Below, piece after piece: positions 17,979-26,722 of a stretch of 64,000 bases of DNA. The notes under the pieces were generated by a model that saw nothing but the letters and a program-made list of their open reading frames with translations, had not been told where the DNA came from and did not search any database. The stretch comes from Mesorhizobium sp. YC-39. GTDB taxonomy: Bacteria; Pseudomonadota; Alphaproteobacteria; Rhizobiales; Rhizobiaceae. The translations under genes and the position numbers were made by a program. Within the stretch, counting starts at the first letter, position 1; every line of letters begins with the position of its first letter. The stretch spans positions 434,001-498,000 of the forward strand of contig NZ_JAOWPS010000001.1 of assembly GCF_025753795.1 (NCBI RefSeq), in the 5' to 3' direction.

Positions 17979-19413
17979 CGTAGAGCGCCATCGTCTTTCG
18001 TTGGCTCTATTGCTTACAGCCCTGTGTTTCGTATCGCCCACCCCCGCCTTCGCCCACGCCTCCGACCGCGGCCACGTCCTGCTCTTGCCGACGGGCTACT
18101 ATGTCGCCGGCGGTGCACTTGCGGTTGCCGTCAGCTTCCTCGTGCTGGCCCTGCTGCCGCCCGACGCGCTCGACCGCTTCTGGCGCCGGCGGTTGCCGCT
18201 TTTCGCCTTTGGCGATGGTCTCAGGACGATCATCAGCCTGATATCCTTTGCCGGCTTTGCAGTCCTCATCGCCGCCGGCCTGTTCGGTAGCCGCGATCCG
18301 CTTTCCAACCCGTTGCCACTGGTCGTATGGACGCTGCTTTGGGTGGGCTTGGCCCTCCTGCAAGGCCTGCTCGGCGATCTCTGGTCCTGGCTGAACCCCT
18401 GGTACGGGCCTTGGCGCTTGGCAACCCGCCTGATCGGCAGACGCGGCGACGAAACGCAGGAGCCGCGCCTTCCCGCATGGCTCGGCTGCTGGCCGGCCGT
18501 CATACTGTTCTTCGCCTTCGCCTGGTTCGAACTGATCGACCCGGCGCCCGACGATCCGGCGCGTCTGGCCTCGGTAGCCGGCCTCTATTGGCTGCTGAGC
18601 TTTGCCGGCATGTTGGTCTTTGGCTACCCCGACTGGAGCCGGCGTGGCGAATTCCTGACAGTCTTCTTCGCCATGGTGGCACGCTTTGCCTTCCTTGGGC
18701 GCACCGAAGACGAGCGCAACGATGACGGCCGGCTCGATCTCTGCTGGCCGGGCGCCAAGCTGCTCGATGCCGCGCCGTTGCCGTCGAGCGGTATCGCTTT
18801 CCTGCTGCTTGCCCTGTCTTCGGTATCCTTCGACGGCCTGTCGAGAACCTTCTCCTGGCTGGGCTGGTTCGGCATCAATCCGCTGGAGTTTCCGGGCCGC
18901 ACAGCGCTGATGGGCATCGGCAGTTTCGGGCTTGTGCTGACGTTTGTCCTGCTTGCGGCAGCTTTCATGCTTGCCGTTGGCCTTGGCCAGCGTCTGGTCG
19001 GCAGCAAGCATACCTTCCCTGAGGCGGCGGGACTGCTGGTCTGGTCGATCGTGCCGATCGCGCTCGCCTATCATTTTGCGCACTATCTGACGGCGCTTCT
19101 CGTTGACGGCCAGTATGCGGTTACTACCCTTTCCGACCCGTTCGCCTTGGGCTGGAACCTGTTCGGCACCGCCGACATGGAGATCGAAGCCGGCGTGGTC
19201 GCCGGCGCCGACTCGGCGTGGTGGCTGTGGAATCTGCAGGCCGGCGTCATCATCGCCGGCCACATGCTTGCCGTGCTTGTCGCCCATGGCCTCGCCTGGC
19301 GGTTGCACCCCGTTCCCAGCCGGGCCGCGATCAGCCAATTCCCGCTCACCGTGCTGATGATCGCCTACACGGTTTTCGGCCTGTGGCTGCTTGCCACGCC
19401 GACGGTTGGCTGA
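17953..19413 (+). CDS. Polytopic inner-membrane protein of unknown function
   Basis: 486 residues from the ATG at 17953, which lies inside the right arm of the MITE-like element; an in-frame TTG at 18001 would give a cleaner signal sequence (ALLLTALCFVSPTPAFAHA) and may be the real start. About ten to twelve hydrophobic segments follow, with GDLWSWLNPWYGPWRLATRLIG, DPFALGWNLFG and a C-terminal TVLMIAYTVFGLWLLATP. It loosely recalls membrane proteins annotated as fenitrothion hydrolase-like, but I would not assign a function. No operon partner is evident. Confidence 0.7.
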   Translation: MSGRTEGSAVERHRLSLALLLTALCFVSPTPAFAHASDRGHVLLLPTGYYVAGGALAVAVSFLVLALLPPDALDRFWRRRLPLFAFGDGLRTIISLISFAGFAVLIAAGLFGSRDPLSNPLPLVVWTLLWVGLALLQGLLGDLWSWLNPWYGPWRLATRLIGRRGDETQEPRLPAWLGCWPAVILFFAFAWFELIDPAPDDPARLASVAGLYWLLSFAGMLVFGYPDWSRRGEFLTVFFAMVARFAFLGRTEDERNDDGRLDLCWPGAKLLDAAPLPSSGIAFLLLALSSVSFDGLSRTFSWLGWFGINPLEFPGRTALMGIGSFGLVLTFVLLAAAFMLAVGLGQRLVGSKHTFPEAAGLLVWSIVPIALAYHFAHYLTALLVDGQYAVTTLSDPFALGWNLFGTADMEIEAGVVAGADSAWWLWNLQAGVIIAGHMLAVLVAHGLAWRLHPVPSRAAISQFPLTVLMIAYTVFGLWLLATPTVG

Positions 19414-19566
19414 GGCTTTTGCGCTGGAAAATAAACCGGGATTACCCTAGGGAACCGGCATTGCCGTGTCCGGACTTTGGTGATTTAGTTTGTACACATG
19501 CAATTTTTCGACTTCCGGAAATGAGCTGACTTTTCGCTCGGAACGCTGAACAAGGGGAACGGCATC

Positions 19567-20868
19567 ATGGACAAGAGCAAGACTTTCGATCTCTCGAAAA
19601 CCGGTCTTACCCGCCGCACGGCGCTGAAAGGTTTGGCCGCAGGCGCCGGTCTCGCCGTCGCCCCCGGGTTCGTCCGATACAGCCAGGCACAGAGCTCGGC
19701 GCCGATCAAGATCGGCTTCCAGTCGCACCGCACCGGCATCGGCGCCGCCTATGGCCGCTGGTATGAGAAGACCACGGCAGCCGCGATCAAGGCGATCAAC
19801 GACGCTGGCGGCATCAACGGCCGCCCGGTTGAGGTGATCATCGAGGATGACGGTACCGATCCCGGCCGTGGCGCCGAGGTGGTCGGCAAATTCGCCACCC
19901 AGCACAAGACCGACATCGTCTTCGGTACGCTGTTCTCACACGTCGTCATTGGCTCGGCGCCCGCCGCCGGCGAGGCCAAGATGCCTTACTTTGTCGTCAG
20001 CGAAGGTCACCACGTCGCCTCGACCAAGCTCAACCGCTACGTCTTCCAGCCCGGCATCACCGACGTGAAGAGCCAGATCCAGGCGATGGCGCCGTGGATC
20101 GCGGCGAACGCCGGCAAGAAGGTGACACAGATTTTTCCCGATTTCGCCTTCGGCTACGACCATCGCGACTACCTGCCGCCGGCGCTGAAGGCGCAGGGAG
20201 CCGAGGTCATCGCCCAGATCGCCATCCCGCCGACGGAATCCTCCTTCACCAAATACTTCCCGCAGATCCCGGCCGAGACCGAGGTGATCTACCACGTCAT
20301 GGTCGGCCCGGCGGTGCTTACCTTCGTCAAGGAGCTCGGCGAATTCTACGGCTCCAACCGGCCGCAGCTGTTCGGCTTCATCGATTCGCTCGAAGCCACC
20401 GACATCAACAGCCCCGGCCTCGAATTCCTCGACGGCAGCCATTTCTGGGAAGGCTCGCCGCGTTATGCCCAGCCTGACGATTCCGCCGCGCAGAAGGCCT
20501 ACCGCGCCGCCGTCGGCATCGACGACAATGGCGCTGCCGTCGGCGATCCCAAGGACGTCTCCACCGCCGCGCACATGTTCGGCTGCTGGGAAACGCTCTA
20601 TGTCGTCAAGAAGGCGATGGAGGACGCCGGCTACAAGGGGCCGGAAGACCGCGCCAAGCTGGTCGAGGCGACCGAGGCGCTGACCGAGTTTGCCGAGGGG
20701 CCAGAGCATCCGCAGGGGCCAAAGACCTTCAACGGCAAGATCCACCAGTGCTTCGGCATCCAGAACATCTCCAAGGTCGAAGGCGGCCGGCTGAATGTCG
20801 TCCACAAGACCAAGATCGAGGACGGCCTCTACGAGCCGGAAGGGGATTACACGACGCAGTCGTTGTAG
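19567..20868 (+). CDS. Branched-chain amino acid/amide-type ABC transporter substrate-binding protein
   Basis: Leu/Ile/Val-type (Peripla_BP_6) binding protein, 433 residues, with a twin-arginine signal (LTRRTALKGLAAGAGLAVAPG) instead of a usual Sec signal. The mature part starts IKIGFQSHRTGIGAAYGRWYEKTT and has VIIEDDGTDPGRG, typical of the fold. A good ribosome site (AAGGGG) precedes the start. It heads a five-gene importer operon. The ligand is not readable; the Tat signal and size resemble urea/short amide-type binding proteins. Confidence 0.85.
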   Translation: MDKSKTFDLSKTGLTRRTALKGLAAGAGLAVAPGFVRYSQAQSSAPIKIGFQSHRTGIGAAYGRWYEKTTAAAIKAINDAGGINGRPVEVIIEDDGTDPGRGAEVVGKFATQHKTDIVFGTLFSHVVIGSAPAAGEAKMPYFVVSEGHHVASTKLNRYVFQPGITDVKSQIQAMAPWIAANAGKKVTQIFPDFAFGYDHRDYLPPALKAQGAEVIAQIAIPPTESSFTKYFPQIPAETEVIYHVMVGPAVLTFVKELGEFYGSNRPQLFGFIDSLEATDINSPGLEFLDGSHFWEGSPRYAQPDDSAAQKAYRAAVGIDDNGAAVGDPKDVSTAAHMFGCWETLYVVKKAMEDAGYKGPEDRAKLVEATEALTEFAEGPEHPQGPKTFNGKIHQCFGIQNISKVEGGRLNVVHKTKIEDGLYEPEGDYTTQSL

Positions 20869-20901
20869 ACACAGCTTTGCTTGCAAGCGTGGGAGCCAAG
20901 T

Positions 20902-21059
20902 CACCCCTCTCTGTCCTGCCGGACATCTCCCCCGCAAGGGGGGAGATCGGCAGTTCGTGCGGCAGTACGCATCAACCGGCGCCGCTGATTGGCGAAACCC
21001 GCGGTGAAATCCGATCTCCCCCCTTGCGGGGGAGATGTCCGGCAGGACAGAGGGGGGTG
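20902..21059. repeat. MITE-like inverted-repeat element within an ABC operon
   Basis: Left arm 20902-20951 and right arm 21011-21059 are almost perfect inverted copies (about 49 bp) carrying CTGTCCTGCCGGACATCTCC, around a 59-bp core. It is a second copy of the element at 17818-17978. It occupies most of the 218-bp gap between the binding-protein gene and the first permease gene; the RNA would fold into a long stem. Confidence 0.8.
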
Positions 21060-21086
21060 CCTCGCGCATCCGCCGGTGCCTAGCCG

Positions 21087-21968
21087 ATGCACTTCGGACC
21101 CCACCTTCTCCTCGCCGCCCTCGAAGGCTTCGTCACTTCCGCCGTGCTGGCGCTGACGGCGCTCGGCCTGTCGCTGGTGTTCGGCGTCATGCGCGTCGTC
21201 AATGTCGCCCACGGCGAATTCTTCATGCTGGGCGCGGTGCTGGCCTGGGCGATCTCGACGGCGATATCAGGCCATCCGGCGCTCGGCTTCCTGGCCGCAC
21301 TGGTGCTGGCGCCGCTGATCGTCGGCGCCATCGCCCTGGTCGCCGAGCGCCTGGTACTGCGCCGGCTGAACTACAATCCCGAAGCCACCATCGTCGCCAC
21401 CATCGGCATGCTCTACATCATCCAGCAACTGGCGCTGACCTTCTACGGTCCGGAGGCGCGGCCGGTCGAGCCGCCCTTCAGCTATCGCATACTGCTGCCT
21501 TGGTTCGGCTATTCCGGCTACAAGCTGTCGATCATCGCGGCATCGGCCTTTCTGCTTCTGGCGACCTGGTTCGTGCTGACGCGCACGAAAATCGGCTTGG
21601 TCATGCGCGCCACGCAATATGACAGCGAAACAGCGCAGGCTTTCGGCATTCCGGTAGACCGGGTCTATGCCGGCGTCTTCGCGCTCGGCGCCATGCTGGC
21701 GGCGGTGGCCGCGGTGCTGATCGTGCCGATCAGCCAGGCGCATTATCTAATGGGTCAGGATCCGCTGCTGCTTTCCTTCATCGTCGTCATCATCGGCGGC
21801 CTCGGTTCGCTGCGCGGCACCCTTGTCGCCGCTGTGCTCATCGGCCTGTCGGACGGCATCATCTCGGTGTTCTTCTCGCCGACACTGGCCAAGATCATCG
21901 CCACCCTGCTGGTCGCCATGGTGCTGGTGTTCCGGCCGCAAGGCCTGTTCGGAACGGCGTCGCGATGA
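21087..21968 (+). CDS. Branched-chain amino acid-type ABC transporter permease (LivH-like)
   Basis: Inner-membrane permease (BPD_transp_2) of 293 residues with about eight hydrophobic segments. LTALGLSLVFGVMRVVNVAHGEFFMLGA near the N-terminus and FIVVIIGGLGSLRGTLVAA near the C-terminus are hallmarks of LivH. It begins 27 bases after the MITE-like element and overlaps the next gene by 4 bases (ATGA). Works with the LivM-like partner as the channel. Confidence 0.9.
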   Translation: MHFGPHLLLAALEGFVTSAVLALTALGLSLVFGVMRVVNVAHGEFFMLGAVLAWAISTAISGHPALGFLAALVLAPLIVGAIALVAERLVLRRLNYNPEATIVATIGMLYIIQQLALTFYGPEARPVEPPFSYRILLPWFGYSGYKLSIIAASAFLLLATWFVLTRTKIGLVMRATQYDSETAQAFGIPVDRVYAGVFALGAMLAAVAAVLIVPISQAHYLMGQDPLLLSFIVVIIGGLGSLRGTLVAAVLIGLSDGIISVFFSPTLAKIIATLLVAMVLVFRPQGLFGTASR

Positions 21969-22927
21969 AGGATGCTTCGCCGGCAAAACCCTATGCACTG
22001 CATCTCGGCGTCATCGCGCTGCTTTTTGCCCTGAGCTTCGTCCTGCCGGACTATCATCACGGCCTGCTCGCCCGCATCATGGTGCTGGCTGTCTTTGCCA
22101 TGGGCTACAATATGCTGTTTGGCTATGTCGGTCTGCTCAGCCTCGGCCACGCCATGTTCTTTGCCGCCGGACTCTATGGCGCGGGTCTCGCCGTCATCCA
22201 TCTCGGCTGGAGCGTTCCGACCGCCTTCGCTTCCGGCGTGGTTTGCGGCGCGGTTCTCTCCTTGGTGATCGGCGTCCTGGCACTGCGCACCTCCGGCGTC
22301 GCTTTCATGATCGTCACCATGATGTTCGCGCAGGTCTTTTACCTGGTCATCCTCTATTTCGCTTCATGGACCGGCGGCGACCAGGGCATGGTGGTGCCGC
22401 AGCCGGCGCGAGTGCTCACCTTCGGCGCGACATCGCTGGACCTCACCAACCCGATCGTCCGCTACATGAGCGCGCTCACACTGTTTTCGGTCGTCCTGCT
22501 GATCACGCTCGCCGTCGTTCGTTCCAGGTATGGCCGCGTGCTGGTTGCCATCCGCGAGAACGAGGAGCGGACCAAGATGCTGGGCTACGACACCTTTTCC
22601 AACAAGCTCGCCGCCGTCATCATGTCCGGCACCATCTGTGCGGCTTCGGGTGCCGCCTACGCACTGCTGTTCGGCTATGTCGGCTCGAGCTTTGCCTCCG
22701 TGCAATATTCGATCCTGCCCCTGCTATGGGTGTTGCTCGGCGGCGGCGCCACCACGCTCGGGCCCCTGATCGGCACGCTGTTCATGTATTATGTCGTCGA
22801 CATCACCAGCGGCTACACCTCGGCCTATCTGCTGATCGTCGGCATCGCGCTCATTCTTTTGGTGCTGTTTTTCCCGAAAGGCATTCTCGGTACCATCCGT
22901 CACCGCTGGCTCGCGTGGCTGCCATGA
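21965..22927 (+). CDS. Branched-chain amino acid-type ABC transporter permease (LivM-like)
   Basis: 320-residue permease with the LivM signature MGYNMLFGYVGLLSLGHAMFF near the N-terminus and a C-terminal GGGATTLGPLIGTLFMY. The cytoplasmic loop IRENEERTKMLGYDTFSNKL is the ATPase contact region. Overlaps both neighbours by 4 bases, indicating coupled translation. Eight to ten membrane segments. Confidence 0.9.
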   Translation: MKDASPAKPYALHLGVIALLFALSFVLPDYHHGLLARIMVLAVFAMGYNMLFGYVGLLSLGHAMFFAAGLYGAGLAVIHLGWSVPTAFASGVVCGAVLSLVIGVLALRTSGVAFMIVTMMFAQVFYLVILYFASWTGGDQGMVVPQPARVLTFGATSLDLTNPIVRYMSALTLFSVVLLITLAVVRSRYGRVLVAIRENEERTKMLGYDTFSNKLAAVIMSGTICAASGAAYALLFGYVGSSFASVQYSILPLLWVLLGGGATTLGPLIGTLFMYYVVDITSGYTSAYLLIVGIALILLVLFFPKGILGTIRHRWLAWLP

Positions 22928-23652
22928 TGCCGCTGCTGACCACCAAGGGCCTGTCGCGCAATTTCGGCGGCCTGCGCGCCGTCGACAATGTCGACTTCGC
23001 GCTGATGCCGGGCGAGATCCGCGCTGTCATTGGCCCCAACGGCGCCGGCAAGACCACCTTCGTCAGCCTGGTCAGCGGTCGCATCCAGCCATCCTCAGGC
23101 ATGGTCGTCTTCGATGGCGCCGACATCACCAATCTGCCGGCCTATGCCCGGGTGCGGCTTGGCGTCGCCTACACCTTCCAGATCACCAGCGTCTTTGCCA
23201 ATCTCAGCGTCTACGACAATGTCGCGCTGCCGGTGCAGCGCACGCTGACCGACGGCCGCTCGAAGGGCGCGGTGCAGGCCGGCGTTATGGCGGCTCTCGA
23301 ACGCACCGGCCTTGCCGACCGCACCCATATGCTGGCCGGGCAATTGTCCTATGGCCACCAGCGGCTGCTCGAAGTGGCGATGGGGCTGGCGCTCAAACCG
23401 CGCCTGCTGATCCTCGACGAGCCAACGCAAGGGCTGGCCGACAGCGAGATCGACAATTTCATCGAACTGGTGCGCGAGATCGCCAAAAGCGCCACCGTGC
23501 TTCTGATCGAGCACAATATGCCGGTCGTCATGCAGCTTGCCGACCGCATCACCGTCTTCAACGCCGGCAGGATCCTGGCCGAAGGCACGCCCGAGCAGAT
23601 CCGCGCCAATACCGAGGTCCAGGATGCCTATCTCGGAGCGACCCATGGCTGA
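22924..23652 (+). CDS. Branched-chain amino acid-type ABC transporter ATP-binding protein (LivG-like)
   Basis: 242-residue ATPase. Walker A GPNGAGKTT (about residue 39), signature LSYGHQRLLEVAMGLA (the LSYG variant normal for LivG), Walker B LLILDEPTQGL and switch EHNM. Starts at the ATG at 22924, overlapping the permease stop by 4 bases; a second ATG follows directly. It ends 8 bases inside the LivF-like gene. Confidence 0.92.
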   Translation: MMPLLTTKGLSRNFGGLRAVDNVDFALMPGEIRAVIGPNGAGKTTFVSLVSGRIQPSSGMVVFDGADITNLPAYARVRLGVAYTFQITSVFANLSVYDNVALPVQRTLTDGRSKGAVQAGVMAALERTGLADRTHMLAGQLSYGHQRLLEVAMGLALKPRLLILDEPTQGLADSEIDNFIELVREIAKSATVLLIEHNMPVVMQLADRITVFNAGRILAEGTPEQIRANTEVQDAYLGATHG

Positions 23653-24364
23653 AGCACGGCCCACGGCGCTCACCATCTCCGGGCTCGACTGCTTCTACGG
23701 CGAGGTCCAGGTGCTCTACGGCCTCGACCTCGCGTTGAACAAGGGCGAGGTGCTTTGCCTGTTCGGCCGCAACGGCGCCGGCAAGACGACGACGCTGAAG
23801 GCGATCATGGGCCTTGTCCCGGCGAGCGCCGGCTCAATCAGGCTCGACGGCAAGGAATTGACCGGGCTGCCGGCGCATGAAGTGCCGAAGGCCGGCGTCG
23901 CCTATGTACCTCAAGGTCGGCGGCTGTTCGCCGAGATGACGGTGGCGGAAAATATCGAGATCGGCCTGATGACGCGCAACAAGGGCAAGGCAACGCGCGA
24001 AAACGTGCTCGACCTTTTCCCGCTGCTGCGCCAGCGGCTGAGGCAGCGCTCCGGCACGCTGTCCGGCGGCGAGCAGCAGATGCTGGCCATGGCAAGGGCA
24101 CTGTGCCTCGAACCACAGGTGCTGCTGCTCGACGAGCCGACCGAAGGGCTGATGCCGTCGATGATCGCAAAAATCCGCGAAACGGTGGCAAAGCTGCGTG
24201 TATCAGGCGTTTCCACCATTCTCGTCGAGCAACGGGTCGATGCCGTGCTGTCGGTCGCCGACCGTGTTGCCTTCATCGAGAACGGCCGCAACCGCGAGAC
24301 GGTCGATGTCGAGCAACTGCGCGCCGATCCGTCGGCGGTCCGCCGCTATGTCGGTGTCGGTTGA
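23645..24364 (+). CDS. Branched-chain amino acid-type ABC transporter ATP-binding protein (LivF-like)
   Basis: 239-residue ATPase with Walker A GRNGAGKTT, signature LSGGEQQMLAMARAL, Walker B VLLLDEPTEGL and switch VEQRV. LDCFYGEVQVLYGLD at the N-terminus is typical of LivF/UrtE. It starts 8 bases before the upstream stop. Its stop codon abuts the stop codon of the convergent antiporter gene with no spacer, so no room is left for a separate terminator. Confidence 0.92.
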   Translation: MAEARPTALTISGLDCFYGEVQVLYGLDLALNKGEVLCLFGRNGAGKTTTLKAIMGLVPASAGSIRLDGKELTGLPAHEVPKAGVAYVPQGRRLFAEMTVAENIEIGLMTRNKGKATRENVLDLFPLLRQRLRQRSGTLSGGEQQMLAMARALCLEPQVLLLDEPTEGLMPSMIAKIRETVAKLRVSGVSTILVEQRVDAVLSVADRVAFIENGRNRETVDVEQLRADPSAVRRYVGVG

Positions 24365-25840
24365 TCAACCAAAAAACAGGAACCCGGCGATCAAAAAGGT
24401 CGGGATCAGCACCAGACCGGACCACGCCATGTAGCCGAAGAAGCCGGGCATCTTGACCCCGCGATGCCTGGCGATGGCGTAGACCATGAAGTTCGGCGCG
24501 TTGCCGATATAGGTGTTGGCGCCCATGAAAACGGCACCCGCCGAGATTGCCGCCAGCGTCGAAGCGAATTCCGTCATCAGATACTGCGGGTCGCCGCCGG
24601 CGAGTTCGAAGAACACCAGATAGGTCGGGGCATTGTCTAGGAACGACGACAGCGCCCCGGTTAGCCAGAAATAGGCGAGGTCGTTGGGCTGGCCCGAGGG
24701 CGAGGTGACCAGCGAGACCAGCGGCGCCAGCGCGCCGTCATGACCGGCCTTCAGGATGGCGACCACCGGCACGATGCAAATGAAGATGCCGGCAAACAGT
24801 TTCGCCACTTCCGCGATCGGGCCCCAGTTGAAGCCGTTGGCTTCGCGATGGCTCTTGTACGAGACGCGAAGCGACAGCAAGGCGAGCGCCAGGATGATGG
24901 CGTCGCGCACAAAATCCTGCAGTTCGAGGCTGACCCCCATCACGGAGACACTCACGCCCGGCTTCCACAGGGCGGAAAGCAGGATCGCGCCTATCACGCC
25001 TGCCAGCAGTGGAATGTTGGCCAGCCCGCGGAGGCGCACCTTCGTGTCCGGCGTCGGATCCTTGATCTTCGGCGCGCCGTCCTCGCGGCGATGCAGGATG
25101 ATGTCGATACCTAAGAAGACGGCCAGCACGACGCCGCCGACGAACAAAGTCTCCTGCCAGAGATTCGCGGCCGTCCAGGAGAAGTCGACACCGCGCAGGA
25201 AGCCGACGAACAGTGGCGGGTCGCCGAGCGGCGTCAGCGAGCCGCCGATGTTCGACACCAGGAAGATAAAAAAAATGGCGACATGGGCGTTGAACGGCCG
25301 GTTGTCGTTGGCCCGCAGGATCGGCCGGATCAGGATCATCGAGGCGCCGGTCGTCCCGATGACCGAGGCGAGGACAGCGCCGATCAGCAGCAATCCGGCA
25401 TTGACTAGCGGCGTGCCATGGATGTTGCCGGCAACGAGAATGCCGCCCGAAATGGTGAACAGCGCAAACAGCAGGATGATGAACGACATGTATTCGGTGA
25501 GCAGCGCGTGCAGCACCGCTTCCGTGGCAGAGGGCATGCCGAAGGCGATTGCCAGTGGCACGACCACCAGGGCCGCCCAGAAAGTGGTGACCTTGCCGTA
25601 ATGGTGCTCCCAGACATGATGGAAGAGCAGCGGCCCGGTGGCGATCGACAGCAGCAGCCCGACGAAAGGCAGTGCCCACCACAACGACATTGTTGCGCCC
25701 GGCAGTTCGTGGTTTTCGGCGGCGATTGCCGATCCCGGAAACAGCATTGCGGCAGCCGCCACGCCGCCTGCCGCCGAAGCCAATCGGGTGAAGCCCCCTG
25801 GACGCCCCACGGTTCGGTCAGTCCGACAAATGGTCTTCAA
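24365..25840 (-). CDS. Sodium:proton antiporter-like membrane protein (CitMHS/NhaD type)
   Basis: 491-residue inner-membrane transporter of the ion transporter superfamily. About a dozen hydrophobic segments; DNAPTYLVFFELAGG and TTGASMILIRPILRANDNR are the conserved re-entrant regions of NhaD/ArsB/CitM-like proteins, and GGSLTPLGDPPLFVGFLRG is diagnostic. The first 40 residues include a hydrophobic leader ending SAIAAEN. Its ATG lies 23 bases inside pncA, a tight overlap on the same strand. Could exchange Na+/H+ or carry an organic anion; not resolved. Confidence 0.82.
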   Translation of the reverse strand: MKTICRTDRTVGRPGGFTRLASAAGGVAAAAMLFPGSAIAAENHELPGATMSLWWALPFVGLLLSIATGPLLFHHVWEHHYGKVTTFWAALVVVPLAIAFGMPSATEAVLHALLTEYMSFIILLFALFTISGGILVAGNIHGTPLVNAGLLLIGAVLASVIGTTGASMILIRPILRANDNRPFNAHVAIFFIFLVSNIGGSLTPLGDPPLFVGFLRGVDFSWTAANLWQETLFVGGVVLAVFLGIDIILHRREDGAPKIKDPTPDTKVRLRGLANIPLLAGVIGAILLSALWKPGVSVSVMGVSLELQDFVRDAIILALALLSLRVSYKSHREANGFNWGPIAEVAKLFAGIFICIVPVVAILKAGHDGALAPLVSLVTSPSGQPNDLAYFWLTGALSSFLDNAPTYLVFFELAGGDPQYLMTEFASTLAAISAGAVFMGANTYIGNAPNFMVYAIARHRGVKMPGFFGYMAWSGLVLIPTFLIAGFLFFG

Positions 25841-26432
25841 GCGTGACGCCGGCCTCGCGCATCCGCTTCAGCATCGCCTCGACAGAGCCGTTGAGGTCGA
25901 TGCCGCGGCAGGCGTCGAGCCGCACCGTCGTCTTGAAACCCTGCTTGATCGCATCGAGCGCCGAAAAGGCGACGCAGAAATCGGTCGCAAGACCAACCAG
26001 GGTCAGCGTGTCGATGCCACGCTCTCTGAGATGGCCGGCAAGACCGGTCGGCGTCGTATGGTCGTTCTCGAAGAAGGCCGAATAGCTATCAATCGCCGGT
26101 CTGAACCCCTTGCGGATGACCAGCTCCGCCTTGGTCCAGGCCAGCCCCGAATGAAAGTCCGAGCCGAGGCTGCCCTGGATGCAATGGTCCGGCCACAGCG
26201 TCTGATGGCCGTAAGGCATCTCGATCGTCTCGAATGGCTGCTTGCCGGGATGACTGGAGGCGAAGCTCGAATGGCCGGCGGGATGCCAGTCCTGCGTCAG
26301 CACGACATGCTCGGTCCGCCGGATCAGGTCGTTGACCAATGGCACGATCTCGTCGCCGCCGGCCACCGCCAGCGCGCCGCCGGGGCAGAAATCGTTCTGC
26401 AGGTCGATGACAATAAGCGCTTCGTCGGCCAT
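25818..26432 (-). CDS. pncA: Nicotinamidase
   Basis: Cytoplasmic isochorismatase-fold amidase, 204 residues, hydrolysing nicotinamide to nicotinate and ammonia. The catalytic triad is visible: Asp10 (VIDLQNDF), Lys in VIRKGF, and Cys in GLATDFCV; metal-binding residues lie in QDWHPAGHSSF. A ribosome site GGAGG precedes the start. It overlaps the antiporter gene by 23 bases and is divergent from the molybdenum hydroxylase operon across 290 bp. Confidence 0.93.
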   Translation of the reverse strand: MADEALIVIDLQNDFCPGGALAVAGGDEIVPLVNDLIRRTEHVVLTQDWHPAGHSSFASSHPGKQPFETIEMPYGHQTLWPDHCIQGSLGSDFHSGLAWTKAELVIRKGFRPAIDSYSAFFENDHTTPTGLAGHLRERGIDTLTLVGLATDFCVAFSALDAIKQGFKTTVRLDACRGIDLNGSVEAMLKRMREAGVTLEDHLSD

Positions 26433-26600
26433 GGTGCCTCCTTCTCGTCAGTCTCGGGCTCCGGTGGGTTCCGGCGGAAGAAAGGCCGCTGGCGCGACCG
26501 GATGCAGAAACTTGACTAGATGGTCGTCCGCGTCAACCTCGACGGCGTAACAAATGCTTGTCCGCAGTGCCGATGCGGATGTCGGCGCAAAACTCTGGCT

Positions 26601-26628
26601 TTGACAATTCCCGCCGACTTGATATCAT
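26601..26628 (+). promoter_or_regulatory. Sigma-70-type promoter of the molybdenum hydroxylase operon
   Basis: TTGACA (26601-26606), a 16-base spacer and TATCAT (26623-26628), upstream of the GTG start at 26723. The 290-bp pncA/hydroxylase gap (26433-26722) otherwise shows no gene or repeat. Confidence 0.55.
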
Positions 26629-26642
26629 TTGCATACGAATGA
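26629..26642. promoter_or_regulatory. Candidate MarR operator over the transcription start
   Basis: ATTTGCATACGAAT is an imperfect dyad (5 of 7 half-positions pair; mismatches are all transitions) placed directly after the -10 box, where a repressor would block initiation. The MarR protein encoded at the end of this operon is the natural candidate; this link is inferred. Confidence 0.3.
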
Positions 26643-26722
26643 ATTTGTCCCCGGTTCGGGCGCCGGCAAATTCCTCGGAAAGGCTTCTTTTCTGGGAAGG
26701 CCCTCTTGTTGGAAGGCAAAGC

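Noticed and set aside
19480..19520. TTGTACACATGCAA-like dyad upstream of the Liv-type operon
   Set aside because: Only partly symmetric and no adjacent regulator gene to pair it with.
17818..21059. The two MITE-like elements as a composite transposon around the membrane protein and binding protein
   Set aside because: No transposase lies between them and no target-site duplication is obvious; independent insertions are simpler.
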